NCBI GenBank assembly: GCA_038316335.1
Contig: JBBQAM010000037.1
Span: 1 to 36,197 of the forward strand
Length of the DNA stretch: 36,197 nucleotides
From: JALHST01 sp038316335
Lineage (GTDB): Bacteria; Bacteroidota; Bacteroidia; Flavobacteriales; Flavobacteriaceae
Reading direction: 5' to 3'
Position numbers and translations under genes: made by a program. The first letter of the stretch is position 1; each line of letters starts with the position of its first letter. Of this stretch, positions 1 to 8,710 are shown piece after piece. Below the pieces are notes generated by a model. The model saw nothing but the letters and a program-made list of their open reading frames with translations. It had not been told where the DNA came from and ran no database searches.

Positions 1-222
1 CAATCTTGGAAGGCGCCTTCGTATGGCCTATTCGACGCGGGTATTAGTTATGGGTTTGATATGGGGGGCTTCGAAGCTACTATCATTGGTCGCATGAACA
101 ATGTCTTCAATACCGATTATATTGCCGATGCTTTAGATGGGGGCAATCATGATGCCTTGAGCGCTTTGGTATGGTATGGCTTTGGTAGGACGTTCAACCT
201 CGGTGCTAAATTTAGTTTTTAA
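1..222 (+). CDS. TonB-dependent receptor, C-terminal end (partial)
   Basis: The window opens inside this gene; the last 73 codons read in frame 1 to a TAA at 220-222. The visible part contains a beta-strand with the phrase RMNNVFNTDY and ends in YGFGRTFNLGAKFSF, with alternating residues and a terminal Phe, as expected for the last strand of an outer-membrane barrel. The NNVF...DY and WYGxGRTF signatures also occur at the end of the receptor at 5826-8558, so the two are probably paralogues. The next gene starts 17 bases downstream and is likely cotranscribed as its surface lipoprotein partner. Substrate cannot be read from this fragment. Confidence 0.85.
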   Translation, partial: QSWKAPSYGLFDAGISYGFDMGGFEATIIGRMNNVFNTDYIADALDGGNHDALSALVWYGFGRTFNLGAKFSF

Positions 223-239
223 TAAAAAAAATAGTAAAA

Positions 240-1898
240 ATGAAAAAGTATATCTATTTATTCGCGATACTGGGCCTAACTTTTGTGGCCTGTAATCCAT
301 TGGAGGATGTTTACACCGAGTTGGATGCCCAGAAGGAAGTTATTTCCGGAGATGCCGTATTTACCTTGAGCGATGAGGACTATGCGGCCTTAGGACTTGA
401 TTTCGGAAATTTTAGCTCCTTGGATGATGCCAAGACCATGCTTCCCGATTATATAAAGGAAAAATATCCCGTTTGGGGCCAAGGTTCATCTGCATTGGTC
501 GGCTTTGATCTCTATGTTGGTACGACTGCAGGTGTCAGCGATTTTACAGGGGCCGAGATTTATTCACTAACCAATGCCGATTATGCAAGTGCTGGAAGTG
601 ATGCATTCGGATTTTATCCCAATGCCAATCCGGCGGATCATATTTCCGATATATTGGCTGCAAACATTACAGATGCGAGCGAAGGTCAAATGGTATTGGC
701 AAAATACAAGCAGTATTTTGAAAACCCAGTTATCGGCCTGGCGAACATCTATGAAGCAAATTTTAACGGAGGCCTTGACGATTGGACGGCGACCAGCGTG
801 GTCGGCGATCAAGTTTGGGCAGCAAGTTCTTTTGGGGGTGTCGAATATGCTAAAATGTCAGGATATTCAGGGGCGGCGCTAGCAAACGAAGATTGGTTGG
901 TATCGCCAGAGATCGACCTAAGTGGGGAGACCAATTTGAATTTTCAAATCAATCAGGCAATCAATTATGCCACGAATCTGAACTTACTTTCAATCTTGGT
1001 TTCCACTGATTATTCGGGAGATGTCACCACGGCCACTTGGGACCCCATTGCCTTGACAACGGCTCCAGACGGAACTAACTTTAATTTTGTATTGTCTGAA
1101 AACTATGACTTTTCTGCCTATGAGGGACAAGTAGTGAACATCGCCTTTAAATATGAGTCAACCGATATGGAGGCGGCGACTTGGGAAGTCGATCAGATGC
1201 TTGTTAAAGCGCTCGGAATTTCCGGGGCTACCAATTCTAAGGGAGACTACTATATGTATTCTGGGGGAACCTGGGAACCGATTACTGGCGTTTATTACCT
1301 AAGTTCGGCAGATTTTGATTCAATGGGTACCGGATCTGGACAACCTGGACAGTATAATAACTTTAGTAGTTCGATTTCGCCAGACGCTTACTTGCCCAAT
1401 TTCTTAAAGGCTACATATCCCTATGCCCAAGAAGAAGATGAATTATTCGTTATTTATGATTATTATTCAAGTACAAGTGGTGCTCAAATAAGAGGAAATC
1501 TGTTCAAGTTCCTTGATGGAATGTGGGTTGGTAATCAATCGGTAGTTTCTACAGAATTGCAGTTTGGATTTGATAATGGGGTTTGGGTTCCTGACAATAC
1601 CATAAAATATGCGTTGGTTGCTTCCGATTATTCGTTAATTGGGGACGCTCTTGCGGGTACCTATCCCACACAAGCTGGGAGTGCCGGAAATTATGGTAAT
1701 TTCGACAGAAGGGAAGGAAATGCTGCCTATTGGAGTGATGCCATGCTTGTCGAGGGCTTTAATATACTTTTAGATAGTATAGCTCCCGGTGCCGCAGAAG
1801 GTCAAAAATATGTGATAACCTATGCTATTTATAATGGGGCTGCTGGCTTTGAAAATATAAGCTTAATTAAGACCGGAGGAGTTTGGGTGCTTAATTAG
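240..1898 (+). CDS. Surface lipoprotein with choice-of-anchor J domain and internal repeats
   Basis: A 552-residue predicted lipoprotein: a short hydrophobic signal ends at FVAC with Cys18 as the likely lipidated residue. Residues about 170-325 resemble the choice-of-anchor J / cleaved-adhesin type beta-sandwich (FNGGLDDW, then EDWLVSPEIDLS, then a late strand with W and D). Around it a short motif recurs, of the form YxLxxxDYxxxG, at residues 41-52, 108-119, 352-363 and 457-468. Several repeat units close with a strand containing G-x-W (343-345, 427-429, 447-449, 548-550). The gene starts 17 bases after a TonB-receptor and is followed by a hairpin terminator, so it is probably the receptor's substrate-binding or capping partner, in the position SusD takes elsewhere. 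Ligand unknown. No Shine-Dalgarno is visible; an A-rich leader precedes the ATG. Confidence 0.9.
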   Translation: MKKYIYLFAILGLTFVACNPLEDVYTELDAQKEVISGDAVFTLSDEDYAALGLDFGNFSSLDDAKTMLPDYIKEKYPVWGQGSSALVGFDLYVGTTAGVSDFTGAEIYSLTNADYASAGSDAFGFYPNANPADHISDILAANITDASEGQMVLAKYKQYFENPVIGLANIYEANFNGGLDDWTATSVVGDQVWAASSFGGVEYAKMSGYSGAALANEDWLVSPEIDLSGETNLNFQINQAINYATNLNLLSILVSTDYSGDVTTATWDPIALTTAPDGTNFNFVLSENYDFSAYEGQVVNIAFKYESTDMEAATWEVDQMLVKALGISGATNSKGDYYMYSGGTWEPITGVYYLSSADFDSMGTGSGQPGQYNNFSSSISPDAYLPNFLKATYPYAQEEDELFVIYDYYSSTSGAQIRGNLFKFLDGMWVGNQSVVSTELQFGFDNGVWVPDNTIKYALVASDYSLIGDALAGTYPTQAGSAGNYGNFDRREGNAAYWSDAMLVEGFNILLDSIAPGAAEGQKYVITYAIYNGAAGFENISLIKTGGVWVLN

Positions 1899-1921
1899 AG
1901 GCAATTTCTTTATTCGATTCG

Positions 1922-1965
1922 AAAACCTTTCAGCGTCCACGTGTACATGCTGAAAGGTTTTTCAT
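1922..1965 (+). terminator. Intrinsic terminator after the anchor-J lipoprotein gene
   Basis: A perfect 13-base stem pairs 1922-1934 (AAAACCTTTCAGC) with 1949-1961 across a 14-base loop, and the right arm runs into a T-rich tail. It lies 24 bases after the stop codon of the lipoprotein gene and separates that operon from the endonuclease gene at 2026. The stem carries A on the left and T on the right, so it could also work on the other strand, although no gene converges here. Confidence 0.85.
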
Positions 1966-2025
1966 TATTAATAACCAAATTTTACTTGTGGTTCCTATAC
2001 ACAGTTTTCAAGAAAGGAGACAACT

Positions 2026-2817
2026 ATGAAAAGAATATTTTTGTTAATGGTACTTGGAGGGTTCTCCCTTTCCTGCAATAAGGATAATGCCCTGTCGGAT
2101 GGTACGAGTAGCCAAGACATTTCGAATACGATTTCTTTTAACGTACCCAGTGATCTTAACTATTATTATGGAAATAGTTCGTTTACCGATGATGCCGACC
2201 TTAATTATCGAACACTTGCGGCATTAACGAGTGAGAAGCACCGGACAATTTTATATTATAGCCAAAGGCATGATTACCTCTATGTTGCCGATGAAGCCGT
2301 AGACGATCCTGAAAGTGTCATTCTGATGTATTCCGGGGAAAGTAGGTACTGGCAGGAATATTCCTCCACCAACAACCCCTATACACCCCAAACCTTTAAC
2401 ACAGAGCATATATACCCACAATCCCTCCTTGCATCCGAGGAGGCGGTCAGTGACCTACATCAGTTAAGGGTTTGCGATGCCGTCATAAATGAAGAAAGGC
2501 TTAATTACCCGTTCACTGCAGGCAGTGGAAAGTTTAAGTTGATCAATGGCAATTCATGGTATCCAGGGGATGACTGGCGCGGGGATGTTGCAAGAATGGT
2601 ACTGTATTTAAACATTCGATATCAGGAATCCTTTGAAAAAGTTGGCGGTTTGGAACTATTTCTGGAATGGAATGTTGCCGACCCCGTGTCTGATTTTGAA
2701 ATACAACGCAATGCGGTCATCGAGTCGGCCCAAGGAAATAGAAATCCCTTTATCGATAATCCATTTTTGGCAACCCTTGTTTGGGGAGGTACAGCGGCCG
2801 AGAATAAATGGAAATAA
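2026..2817 (+). CDS. Endonuclease I family lipoprotein (secreted nuclease)
   Basis: A 263-residue protein of the endonuclease I (EndA/Bsn-like, His-Me finger) family, which cuts DNA and often RNA non-specifically outside the cytoplasm. The signal sequence ends at SLSC with Cys17, indicating a lipoprotein exposed on an outer membrane or in the periplasm. Family signatures are visible: TEHIYPQS at 126-133 with candidate general base His128, SDLHQLRVCDAVINEERLN at 142-160, DWRGDVAR at 183-190, and the C-terminal FEIQRNAVIESAQGNRNPFIDNP region (224-246). The gene is preceded by an unusually good Shine-Dalgarno for this group (AAAGGAG, 2013-2019), which supports the ATG chosen. Its position beside two TonB receptors and another secreted nuclease suggests nucleic-acid scavenging. 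Confidence 0.92.
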   Translation: MKRIFLLMVLGGFSLSCNKDNALSDGTSSQDISNTISFNVPSDLNYYYGNSSFTDDADLNYRTLAALTSEKHRTILYYSQRHDYLYVADEAVDDPESVILMYSGESRYWQEYSSTNNPYTPQTFNTEHIYPQSLLASEEAVSDLHQLRVCDAVINEERLNYPFTAGSGKFKLINGNSWYPGDDWRGDVARMVLYLNIRYQESFEKVGGLELFLEWNVADPVSDFEIQRNAVIESAQGNRNPFIDNPFLATLVWGGTAAENKWK

Positions 2818-2821
2818 ATAA

Positions 2822-2847
2822 AACGACCCTGTAGCATGGGCTTTTTT
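2822..2847 (+). terminator. Possible weak terminator
   Basis: A short CCC/GGG stem with mismatched flanks is followed by seven T residues just after the endonuclease stop codon. The stem is only three strong pairs with an imperfect A/T extension, so the call rests mostly on the T-run and the position. Confidence 0.35.
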
Positions 2848-2891
2848 TATAGCCAAAATTCATTACATTTAGGCATCTTAAACTCGAAATC

Positions 2892-3350
2892 ATGCAAGAC
2901 AGCTCACTAGCATATCAATGGATACTTGAATTACATTCCTATTTGGCGTATGCGGTTTTGGCCATTCTTATTGTTGCCGTGGCCAATGCCTTCATAGGAT
3001 GGTTGGGCAATAAAATGTTCTTACCACAAAAAGATTTCAGAATTAGTCTAATGGCGCTCATTTTGGCCCATCTGCAGTTATTGATAGGCCTGTTACTTTA
3101 TTTTGTGTCGGGTAACGGATTTAAGGCGGTACAAACCTTGGGGATGGGAGGACTGAATGCGCCTGCCAGACTGTTAGCGGTAGAGCACCCATTTGTTAAT
3201 ATCTTGGCCATTGTATTGATAACCATTGGATGGTCAAGGCATAAGAAATTCATGGAAGGTGCCAAAAAGTTTAAGAACATTGCCATATTTTACGGGCTCG
3301 GATTAATCCTTATTTTAAGTAGAATCCCATGGGGGCAGTGGTTTAATTGA
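2892..3350 (+). CDS. Four-helix membrane protein, cytochrome b-like family of unknown role
   Basis: A 152-residue integral membrane protein with four hydrophobic segments (about 16-38, 51-73, 97-114, 129-145). Histidines sit near membrane interfaces at positions 15, 60, 99 and 117; the arrangement recalls small haem-binding four-helix proteins, and relatives in Flavobacteriaceae are, as I recall, often labelled cytochrome B. Haem binding is inference, since no CxxCH motif is present. The gene is separate from its neighbours (74 bases after the endonuclease stop, 121 before the next gene). A TACATTTA sequence at 2864-2871 resembles the Bacteroidota -7 element. The function is not known. Confidence 0.85.
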   Translation: MQDSSLAYQWILELHSYLAYAVLAILIVAVANAFIGWLGNKMFLPQKDFRISLMALILAHLQLLIGLLLYFVSGNGFKAVQTLGMGGLNAPARLLAVEHPFVNILAIVLITIGWSRHKKFMEGAKKFKNIAIFYGLGLILILSRIPWGQWFN

Positions 3351-3471
3351 ACATCGGGGAACGCCAGACTTCTCTATTAATGTATTCTTGAGCCGCGCCA
3401 ATATTGACACGGCAAAAGAGGACAAAGGCAGCAATGCCAAAAAACATAAATATTAAAATAAAACCATAAAA

Positions 3472-4065
3472 ATGAAAAATAGTATCCTAATTCTGGCAAT
3501 CGTTGCCTTGCCTTTTATTAGTAATGCCCAAGAAAAGTCACTCTTTAATGGCAAGGATTTAACGGGGTGGACCATTTATGGCACCGAAAAATGGTATGTA
3601 GAAGACGGACTCTTGGTTTGCGAAAGCGGTCCGGATAAACAGTACGGCTATTTGGGGACAGCGGCACATTATAAAAATTTTGAGCTTGATCTTGAGTTTA
3701 AACAGGAAGCCGATGGCAATAGCGGGGTTTTTATTCGTTCAACCGTAGATGGAACGAAAGTTAGTGGATGGCAGGTAGAGGTAGCCCCAAAAGGGCATGA
3801 TACCGGAGGTGTCTATGAATCCTATGGCCGGGGATGGCTTATAAAACCAGCGCCTGAAAAGGATAGCGTTCTAAAAGAAGGTCAATGGAACCATATGAAA
3901 ATACGGGTCGTAGGCGATACGATCACCTCATGGTTAAATGGCGTTGAAATGGTCACTCTGAGCGATGAAAAGATTGGCGAAGGCGAAGGCGCCATTTGTT
4001 TGCAGATCCATGACGGAGGCGGTATAAAGGTAAAATGGAGGGATATAAAATTGAAGGAACTGTAA
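3472..4065 (+). CDS. DUF1080 family secreted protein (3-keto-disaccharide hydrolase-like)
   Basis: A 197-residue exported protein with a signal peptide (residues 1-19, cut before Gln20) followed by a single DUF1080 domain. The family opening is clear: LFNGKDLTGW at 24-33, then WYVEDGLLVC, DLEFKQEADGNSGVFIRS and a final WRDIKLKEL. DUF1080 domains form concanavalin-like beta-sandwiches, and some members hydrolyse 3-keto-glycosides; Bacteroidota carry many copies of unknown specificity. The protein contains only this domain. It stands alone between the membrane protein and a converging lipoprotein gene, so context adds no substrate clue. The A-rich leader lacks a Shine-Dalgarno. Confidence 0.9.
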   Translation: MKNSILILAIVALPFISNAQEKSLFNGKDLTGWTIYGTEKWYVEDGLLVCESGPDKQYGYLGTAAHYKNFELDLEFKQEADGNSGVFIRSTVDGTKVSGWQVEVAPKGHDTGGVYESYGRGWLIKPAPEKDSVLKEGQWNHMKIRVVGDTITSWLNGVEMVTLSDEKIGEGEGAICLQIHDGGGIKVKWRDIKLKEL

Positions 4066-4108
4066 TAAAAATATCAGGGATCCAATCCTCGAAAAAGCCT
4101 AGGGATGT

Positions 4109-4612
4109 TTAATCCGTTGGCTTTTGTATCGTGATGGGGATTTTATAGGTTGACTCCTTAAGTGGTATGTTCATTCCGTTATAATTGGCTGAATTGAGTA
4201 TAAACCTCCCGCCACAATATAAAATTCCTTCTGAAACAAATCGAATATCCTCAGAAGCCATATTAAAATCAAGTGTGTCCACCTCGGTTTCCGATAAGGT
4301 CAATAGCCATCTATTGTCACCCTCCGTCCCAATGGTGTAAACAATGAGTAGATTTTCGAAATCTGGATTTTCATAGGGTATCAAAGTTTGATAGTCAAAA
4401 TCCGCGCCATTGAGTTTAGAGGCAATTATGGCGCGGTCAAAATACCCATTTTCGATGAGGTTGTTGCCGACCGAATCTACCAATTCAATATAAAAGACCC
4501 CTGAGGGGGCTGTATCGATGCTCCCTTGACATTCCCCATTTAAGGGATCCTCCGTATTACTACAAGCGATACTAAATACAATAGAACACACTAGTAGCAT
4601 ATACTTTCCCAT
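4109..4612 (-). CDS. Small lipoprotein of unknown function
   Basis: A 167-residue predicted lipoprotein: the signal sequence ends SIAC with Cys17 followed by acidic and polar residues (SNTEDP). The rest is predicted beta-rich, with no motif I recognise. It reads leftward 59 bases downstream of the secreted EEP-type nuclease and may share its transcript. The converging DUF1080 gene ends 43 bases away without an obvious strong terminator between them. Confidence 0.8.
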   Translation of the reverse strand: MGKYMLLVCSIVFSIACSNTEDPLNGECQGSIDTAPSGVFYIELVDSVGNNLIENGYFDRAIIASKLNGADFDYQTLIPYENPDFENLLIVYTIGTEGDNRWLLTLSETEVDTLDFNMASEDIRFVSEGILYCGGRFILNSANYNGMNIPLKESTYKIPITIQKPTD

Positions 4613-4671
4613 GGCTTTTTAATACAAGATGCTTTTAAAGGAAAAAGTTGCTTGAATGGATAAAAAATACT

Positions 4672-5718
4672 TTAATCGACTTCTTTAATCAAATATACAA
4701 ACACGGGAAAATGATCACTATAGCCACCCGTATAGTTGCCCCCCGAATAGGTTCTTAGGGGATAGCCTTTATACGGACCATCTTGGGTGATAAGATAGGC
4801 TGGCATAAAGATACCTGCCTTCCAAAATCGATATTCCTGGGAATCGGAAGCTACCAAATTCCCGGTCATATAAATCTGATCGAATAAATTCCAGTGATCA
4901 CGATACGCTAAAGTGCCAATTCCCTTTTTAAATAATTTTTCCATAGGGTTGAAGAGGTCGGTTGCCAAGAGGCCTTGTTTATTCCCCTTCGTTTTTAGTA
5001 CCTTTTTTAGGCTATCACTAATTGGATCATCATTAAAATCGCCCATCGCGATAATTTTAGAAGTAGGATCTAGGGCGGTAATTGAATCGATAATTCGCTT
5101 GTTCAATTGGGCCGCTGCGAGACGATTTGGTTTACTGCGAGCCTCCCCGCCACTTCGCGATGGCCAATGGTTGACGATGATATGAAAATATTCGTTATCG
5201 AGGAGACCACCTACGACCAATTGATCCCTTGTAAAATCCCTTTCCCCCTCAAGATTGAAGAGCAATAGCCGGTGACTTTTAAATGACATAGGTAAAAAAA
5301 CTTCTTTTTTATACAGTAAGGCGACATCGATGCCACGTTCGTCGGGAGAATCGAAATGAATTATGCCATAATTCTTATCCTGCAATTCAGGACTGTTTAC
5401 CAAACGTTCGAGTACTTCATTATTTTCTACTTCGCACACGCCAATAAAATCAGGGGATGTTCGGGTTACGTCGCTGCCGATTTCAGATATGACCTTGCCC
5501 ATGTTCGTGATTTTTTGATTGAATCGCTCTACTGTCCAATGATCTTTCCCCATAGGTGTGCGATCATCATCAAAAGTGAGGGAGTCGTTTTCTGTATCGA
5601 AGAGATTTTCTAGATTGTAAAAGGCCAGTGTGCGAATTTTAAATTCTGTTTGGCACGCGGCAGACACGATTCTAAATAAAAGTATCGGTAGAAGTATTTT
5701 CAGTTCGTTCCTAGGCAT
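4672..5718 (-). CDS. Secreted endonuclease/exonuclease/phosphatase-family protein
   Basis: A 348-residue member of the EEP (DNase I-like) superfamily with an N-terminal export signal (about 1-21). The metal and catalytic residues of the fold are present: YNLENLF with Asn35, CEVEN with Glu96 or Glu98, VNHWPSR with His184, MGDFNDDP with Asp227 and Asn229, and YSDHFPVF with Asp335/His336. Such enzymes cut phosphodiester or phosphomonoester bonds of nucleic acids, phospholipids or inositol phosphates. This bacterial secreted group is usually annotated as an endonuclease. It is transcribed divergently from a TBDR that starts about 107 bases away, so they may share a control region. A possible lipobox-like Cys22 follows SAA, but the -3 residue is not canonical. 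Exact substrate unproven. Confidence 0.9.
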   Translation of the reverse strand: MPRNELKILLPILLFRIVSAACQTEFKIRTLAFYNLENLFDTENDSLTFDDDRTPMGKDHWTVERFNQKITNMGKVISEIGSDVTRTSPDFIGVCEVENNEVLERLVNSPELQDKNYGIIHFDSPDERGIDVALLYKKEVFLPMSFKSHRLLLFNLEGERDFTRDQLVVGGLLDNEYFHIIVNHWPSRSGGEARSKPNRLAAAQLNKRIIDSITALDPTSKIIAMGDFNDDPISDSLKKVLKTKGNKQGLLATDLFNPMEKLFKKGIGTLAYRDHWNLFDQIYMTGNLVASDSQEYRFWKAGIFMPAYLITQDGPYKGYPLRTYSGGNYTGGYSDHFPVFVYLIKEVD

Positions 5719-5825
5719 TTAAGGCAGCTATTAAATTTGAAGGTGCTACCAAGATACTTTCCTGACCTGCAAGGAGTGTGCAGTAGGGCCAACTACTTTT
5801 GAAAAACAGATTTCAAATCATACCC

Positions 5826-8558
5826 ATGTCACTTCGTTTATTATTTCTTTCTGTTGGTTTCATTTTGATGATACCTACCGCTGTGGCCCAGGTAGCAGCC
5901 CGCATTGAGGGAACTGTTCTGGACAAGAGATCTAAAAACGCGATATCAGAAGGTATCGTGCGCGTTGAAGGATCGGATATTCTTGAAAAGATCGGTGTTG
6001 ATGGCACCTTTTCCGTGGTCATTCATCAAATGGGCAACTATATCCTAAACATTACTTCACCGGACTATATTGCAAAACGATTGCCTATCACCTTGGAAAA
6101 TGAGCGCCTAGGATTGGGTACTATTTATTTGGAAAGGGATATTGTCCTTGAAAATAGTGATAATTTAATTACCCTTACCGGAGCGGATTTAGACGATGAT
6201 CAGGAGATCACGAGTTCTACAGGGCTTCTCCAGGCCACCCGGGATATATTCCTACAACGTGCGGCGTTCGATTTTGGACAGGCTTTTTTTAAGGTACGGG
6301 GCTATGATTCACAATATGGGGAGGTGCTTCTAAATGGTATTCCCATGAACAAATTTCAGGATGGGCGCCCCCAATGGAATAACTGGGGCGGTTTGAACGA
6401 TGTAACTAGGAATCAACAATTTACAAACGGGCTACAAGCCACGGAGTATACCTTCGGAGGAATTCTTGGAAGTACAAATATCGATATGCGACCCTCGGGA
6501 TTGCGTCCAGGGATGCGTTTTTCCCTTTCGGCTTCAAACAGAAACTATGCCGGCCGAACGATGGTCACCTATACTTCAAAAAAACGCAGGAATGGCCTAA
6601 ACTACATGATTTCCGGGTCGCGTAGATGGGCGGATCAGGGTCTTATCGGTGGTACCTTGTACGACGCATTTTCGGTTTTTGTATCATGTGAATATGCCTT
6701 AAACAGTAGCAATACCCTTCACTTTACAGGGATGTTGGCTTCGAATCGAAAAGGCAGTTCAGCTGCACTGACCCAGGAAGTCTTTGATTTGGTTGGGAAA
6801 CGCTACAACCCATACTGGGGATATCAAGCCGGTAAAATTCGTAATTCAAGAGAACGCAGGATTGCCGAGCCGATTTTTCTGATGAATCATTATTATACCG
6901 CTGGTAATTTTAAGCTAAGTACGGGGTTAGCCTATCAATTTGGGACTTCTGCCAAAAGTCGATTGGGGTATTATAATGCGCCTAATCCGGATCCCACGTA
7001 TTATAGATATTTACCCAGTTTTTATGTCAATAGTCCCATTGGGGCAAATTTTATAAGTGCGAATACTGCACGGGAAGGATTTTTATTCGACCCACAAATC
7101 CGTTGGGATGACATTTATAGGGCAAATCATGAAGAAGCTACCTACTTGTTGTACGACGACGTCACTTCCGACAGACAATTTACCATAAACACCGTTGCGA
7201 ATATGCCATTGAATCAGCGGATAAAAGTTGATTTCGGGGGCACCTATAGACAGCTTTTATCCGATAATTATGCCAAAATCCAAGATTTGCTGGGGGCTGA
7301 TTTTTATGTGGATATAGATCCCTTCTCGAATACCCGGAATGATCTTCATGGGGATAGCAATAAAGTTGAAAATGCGATTTTCAACTATCATTATTTGATA
7401 GATGTACATGCTGTGGAAGCATTTGCCCAAATTAGCGTTGAAGGCAAAAAATGGAATGGTTTTCTTTCAGCCAAATATTCCCAAGCAGCATACCAACGCG
7501 AAGGACGCTTTCAGAATGAACGGTTTCTGGAAAACTCCTTAGGTGATGGCGCGGCCATAGCATTTCAAAATTATGCTCTTAAAACCGGTTTTTCCTATAA
7601 AATCACGGGTAGGCATCTGATTTTAGCGAATGGTGCCTATGTGACAAAACCACCTACCCTACAAAATGCATTTATAAATCCTAGGGAAAATAATCTCTTG
7701 GTACCAGGGATTCAAAGTGAAACCATATCGACCATTGATTTCAATTACCTGATTCGTATGCCTCTTTTGACAGGCCGTTTGACGGGGTTTTATACGAGAT
7801 TTCAAAATACGACCGATGTCAATTTTTTCTTTGTAGATGCCGGTTTAGGGTCAGATTTTGTTCAGGAGGTACTTACGGATCTTGACAAATTGCATAAGGG
7901 TATCGAACTAGGGTTGGAATATCAGCTTTCCCCCACCGTTAAAATCACCGGTGTTGGCGCCCTAGGAACCTATGTTTTTGCAAGTGATCCGAATGTGACA
8001 ATCAATTTTGATACCGCAGGTGCAAAGCAGAATTTGATCAATATGGAAGGGAATGCTTCCTTGGGAGTTGCCAAGATAAAGAATTACAGATTAGCTCAAG
8101 GGCCACAGAAGGCCATTGCACTTGGCTTGGAGTATCGAGACCCGAAGTATTGGTGGGTTGGAGCAACAGCTAATTATATGGCGAATAACTATGTAAATAT
8201 ATCCACGATTTTGAGAACACAGAGTTTTTATCTAGATCCTGAAACGAACCAACCCTTTGCCAACGCCACCTCTGAAAATGTAGACCGATTATTGGCGCAA
8301 GGAACTTTGGATAATTTTTATATGTTGAATTTGGTCGGCGGCAAATCGTGGTTAAAAAAAGGAAAGTATTTAAGTGTTTTTGCAAGTATTAATAATGTAT
8401 TTGATGCGGAGTTTAGAACAGGGGGGTATGAACAGAGTAGAAATGGCAATTTTGGACAATTGCAACAGGATAATTTGGGTAGTACCCCCTCCTTCGCCCC
8501 GAAGTACTGGTATGGTTATGGTAGAACCTATTTTTTGAATTTGGCATATAGTTTTTAA
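5826..8558 (+). CDS. TonB-dependent receptor with carboxypeptidase-like N-terminal domain
   Basis: A 910-residue outer-membrane receptor that would import a bulky substrate using TonB/ExbBD energy. The chosen ATG gives a classical signal peptide ending in AVAQ; an in-frame TTG at 5799 would add nine residues and cannot be excluded. After a beta-sandwich of the carboxypeptidase-D regulatory type (about residues 26-105) come the plug (FFKVRGYDSQYGEVLLNGIPM) and a barrel ending WYGYGRTYFLNLAYSF. The end is similar to that of the partial receptor at the left edge. It is followed by a lipoprotein with DUF5689 and lamin-tail domains and lies divergent to a secreted EEP-type enzyme. No SusD homologue is present, so the lipoprotein likely fills that partner role. 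Confidence 0.93.
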   Translation: MSLRLLFLSVGFILMIPTAVAQVAARIEGTVLDKRSKNAISEGIVRVEGSDILEKIGVDGTFSVVIHQMGNYILNITSPDYIAKRLPITLENERLGLGTIYLERDIVLENSDNLITLTGADLDDDQEITSSTGLLQATRDIFLQRAAFDFGQAFFKVRGYDSQYGEVLLNGIPMNKFQDGRPQWNNWGGLNDVTRNQQFTNGLQATEYTFGGILGSTNIDMRPSGLRPGMRFSLSASNRNYAGRTMVTYTSKKRRNGLNYMISGSRRWADQGLIGGTLYDAFSVFVSCEYALNSSNTLHFTGMLASNRKGSSAALTQEVFDLVGKRYNPYWGYQAGKIRNSRERRIAEPIFLMNHYYTAGNFKLSTGLAYQFGTSAKSRLGYYNAPNPDPTYYRYLPSFYVNSPIGANFISANTAREGFLFDPQIRWDDIYRANHEEATYLLYDDVTSDRQFTINTVANMPLNQRIKVDFGGTYRQLLSDNYAKIQDLLGADFYVDIDPFSNTRNDLHGDSNKVENAIFNYHYLIDVHAVEAFAQISVEGKKWNGFLSAKYSQAAYQREGRFQNERFLENSLGDGAAIAFQNYALKTGFSYKITGRHLILANGAYVTKPPTLQNAFINPRENNLLVPGIQSETISTIDFNYLIRMPLLTGRLTGFYTRFQNTTDVNFFFVDAGLGSDFVQEVLTDLDKLHKGIELGLEYQLSPTVKITGVGALGTYVFASDPNVTINFDTAGAKQNLINMEGNASLGVAKIKNYRLAQGPQKAIALGLEYRDPKYWWVGATANYMANNYVNISTILRTQSFYLDPETNQPFANATSENVDRLLAQGTLDNFYMLNLVGGKSWLKKGKYLSVFASINNVFDAEFRTGGYEQSRNGNFGQLQQDNLGSTPSFAPKYWYGYGRTYFLNLAYSF

Positions 8559-8710
8559 GATTTAAAGGTCCGAATTTGTTCTTTAAAGAAATTGATTTTC
8601 AATACGCACAGTTTTAAACGAATCAATTTAGCCACAAGCCTAGCAATGACGGCTTAAGAGGCCGTGAAGCATACTAAATCTTCACTGAATGTGAGTCTAT
8701 GATAGTTAGA

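Noticed and set aside
5799..5825. TTG start for the second TBDR adding nine residues
   Set aside because: The ATG at 5826 gives a normal signal peptide, and TTG starts are rare. The AAGGAG at 5771-5776 is 22 bases from the TTG, too far to support it, so the ATG was preferred.
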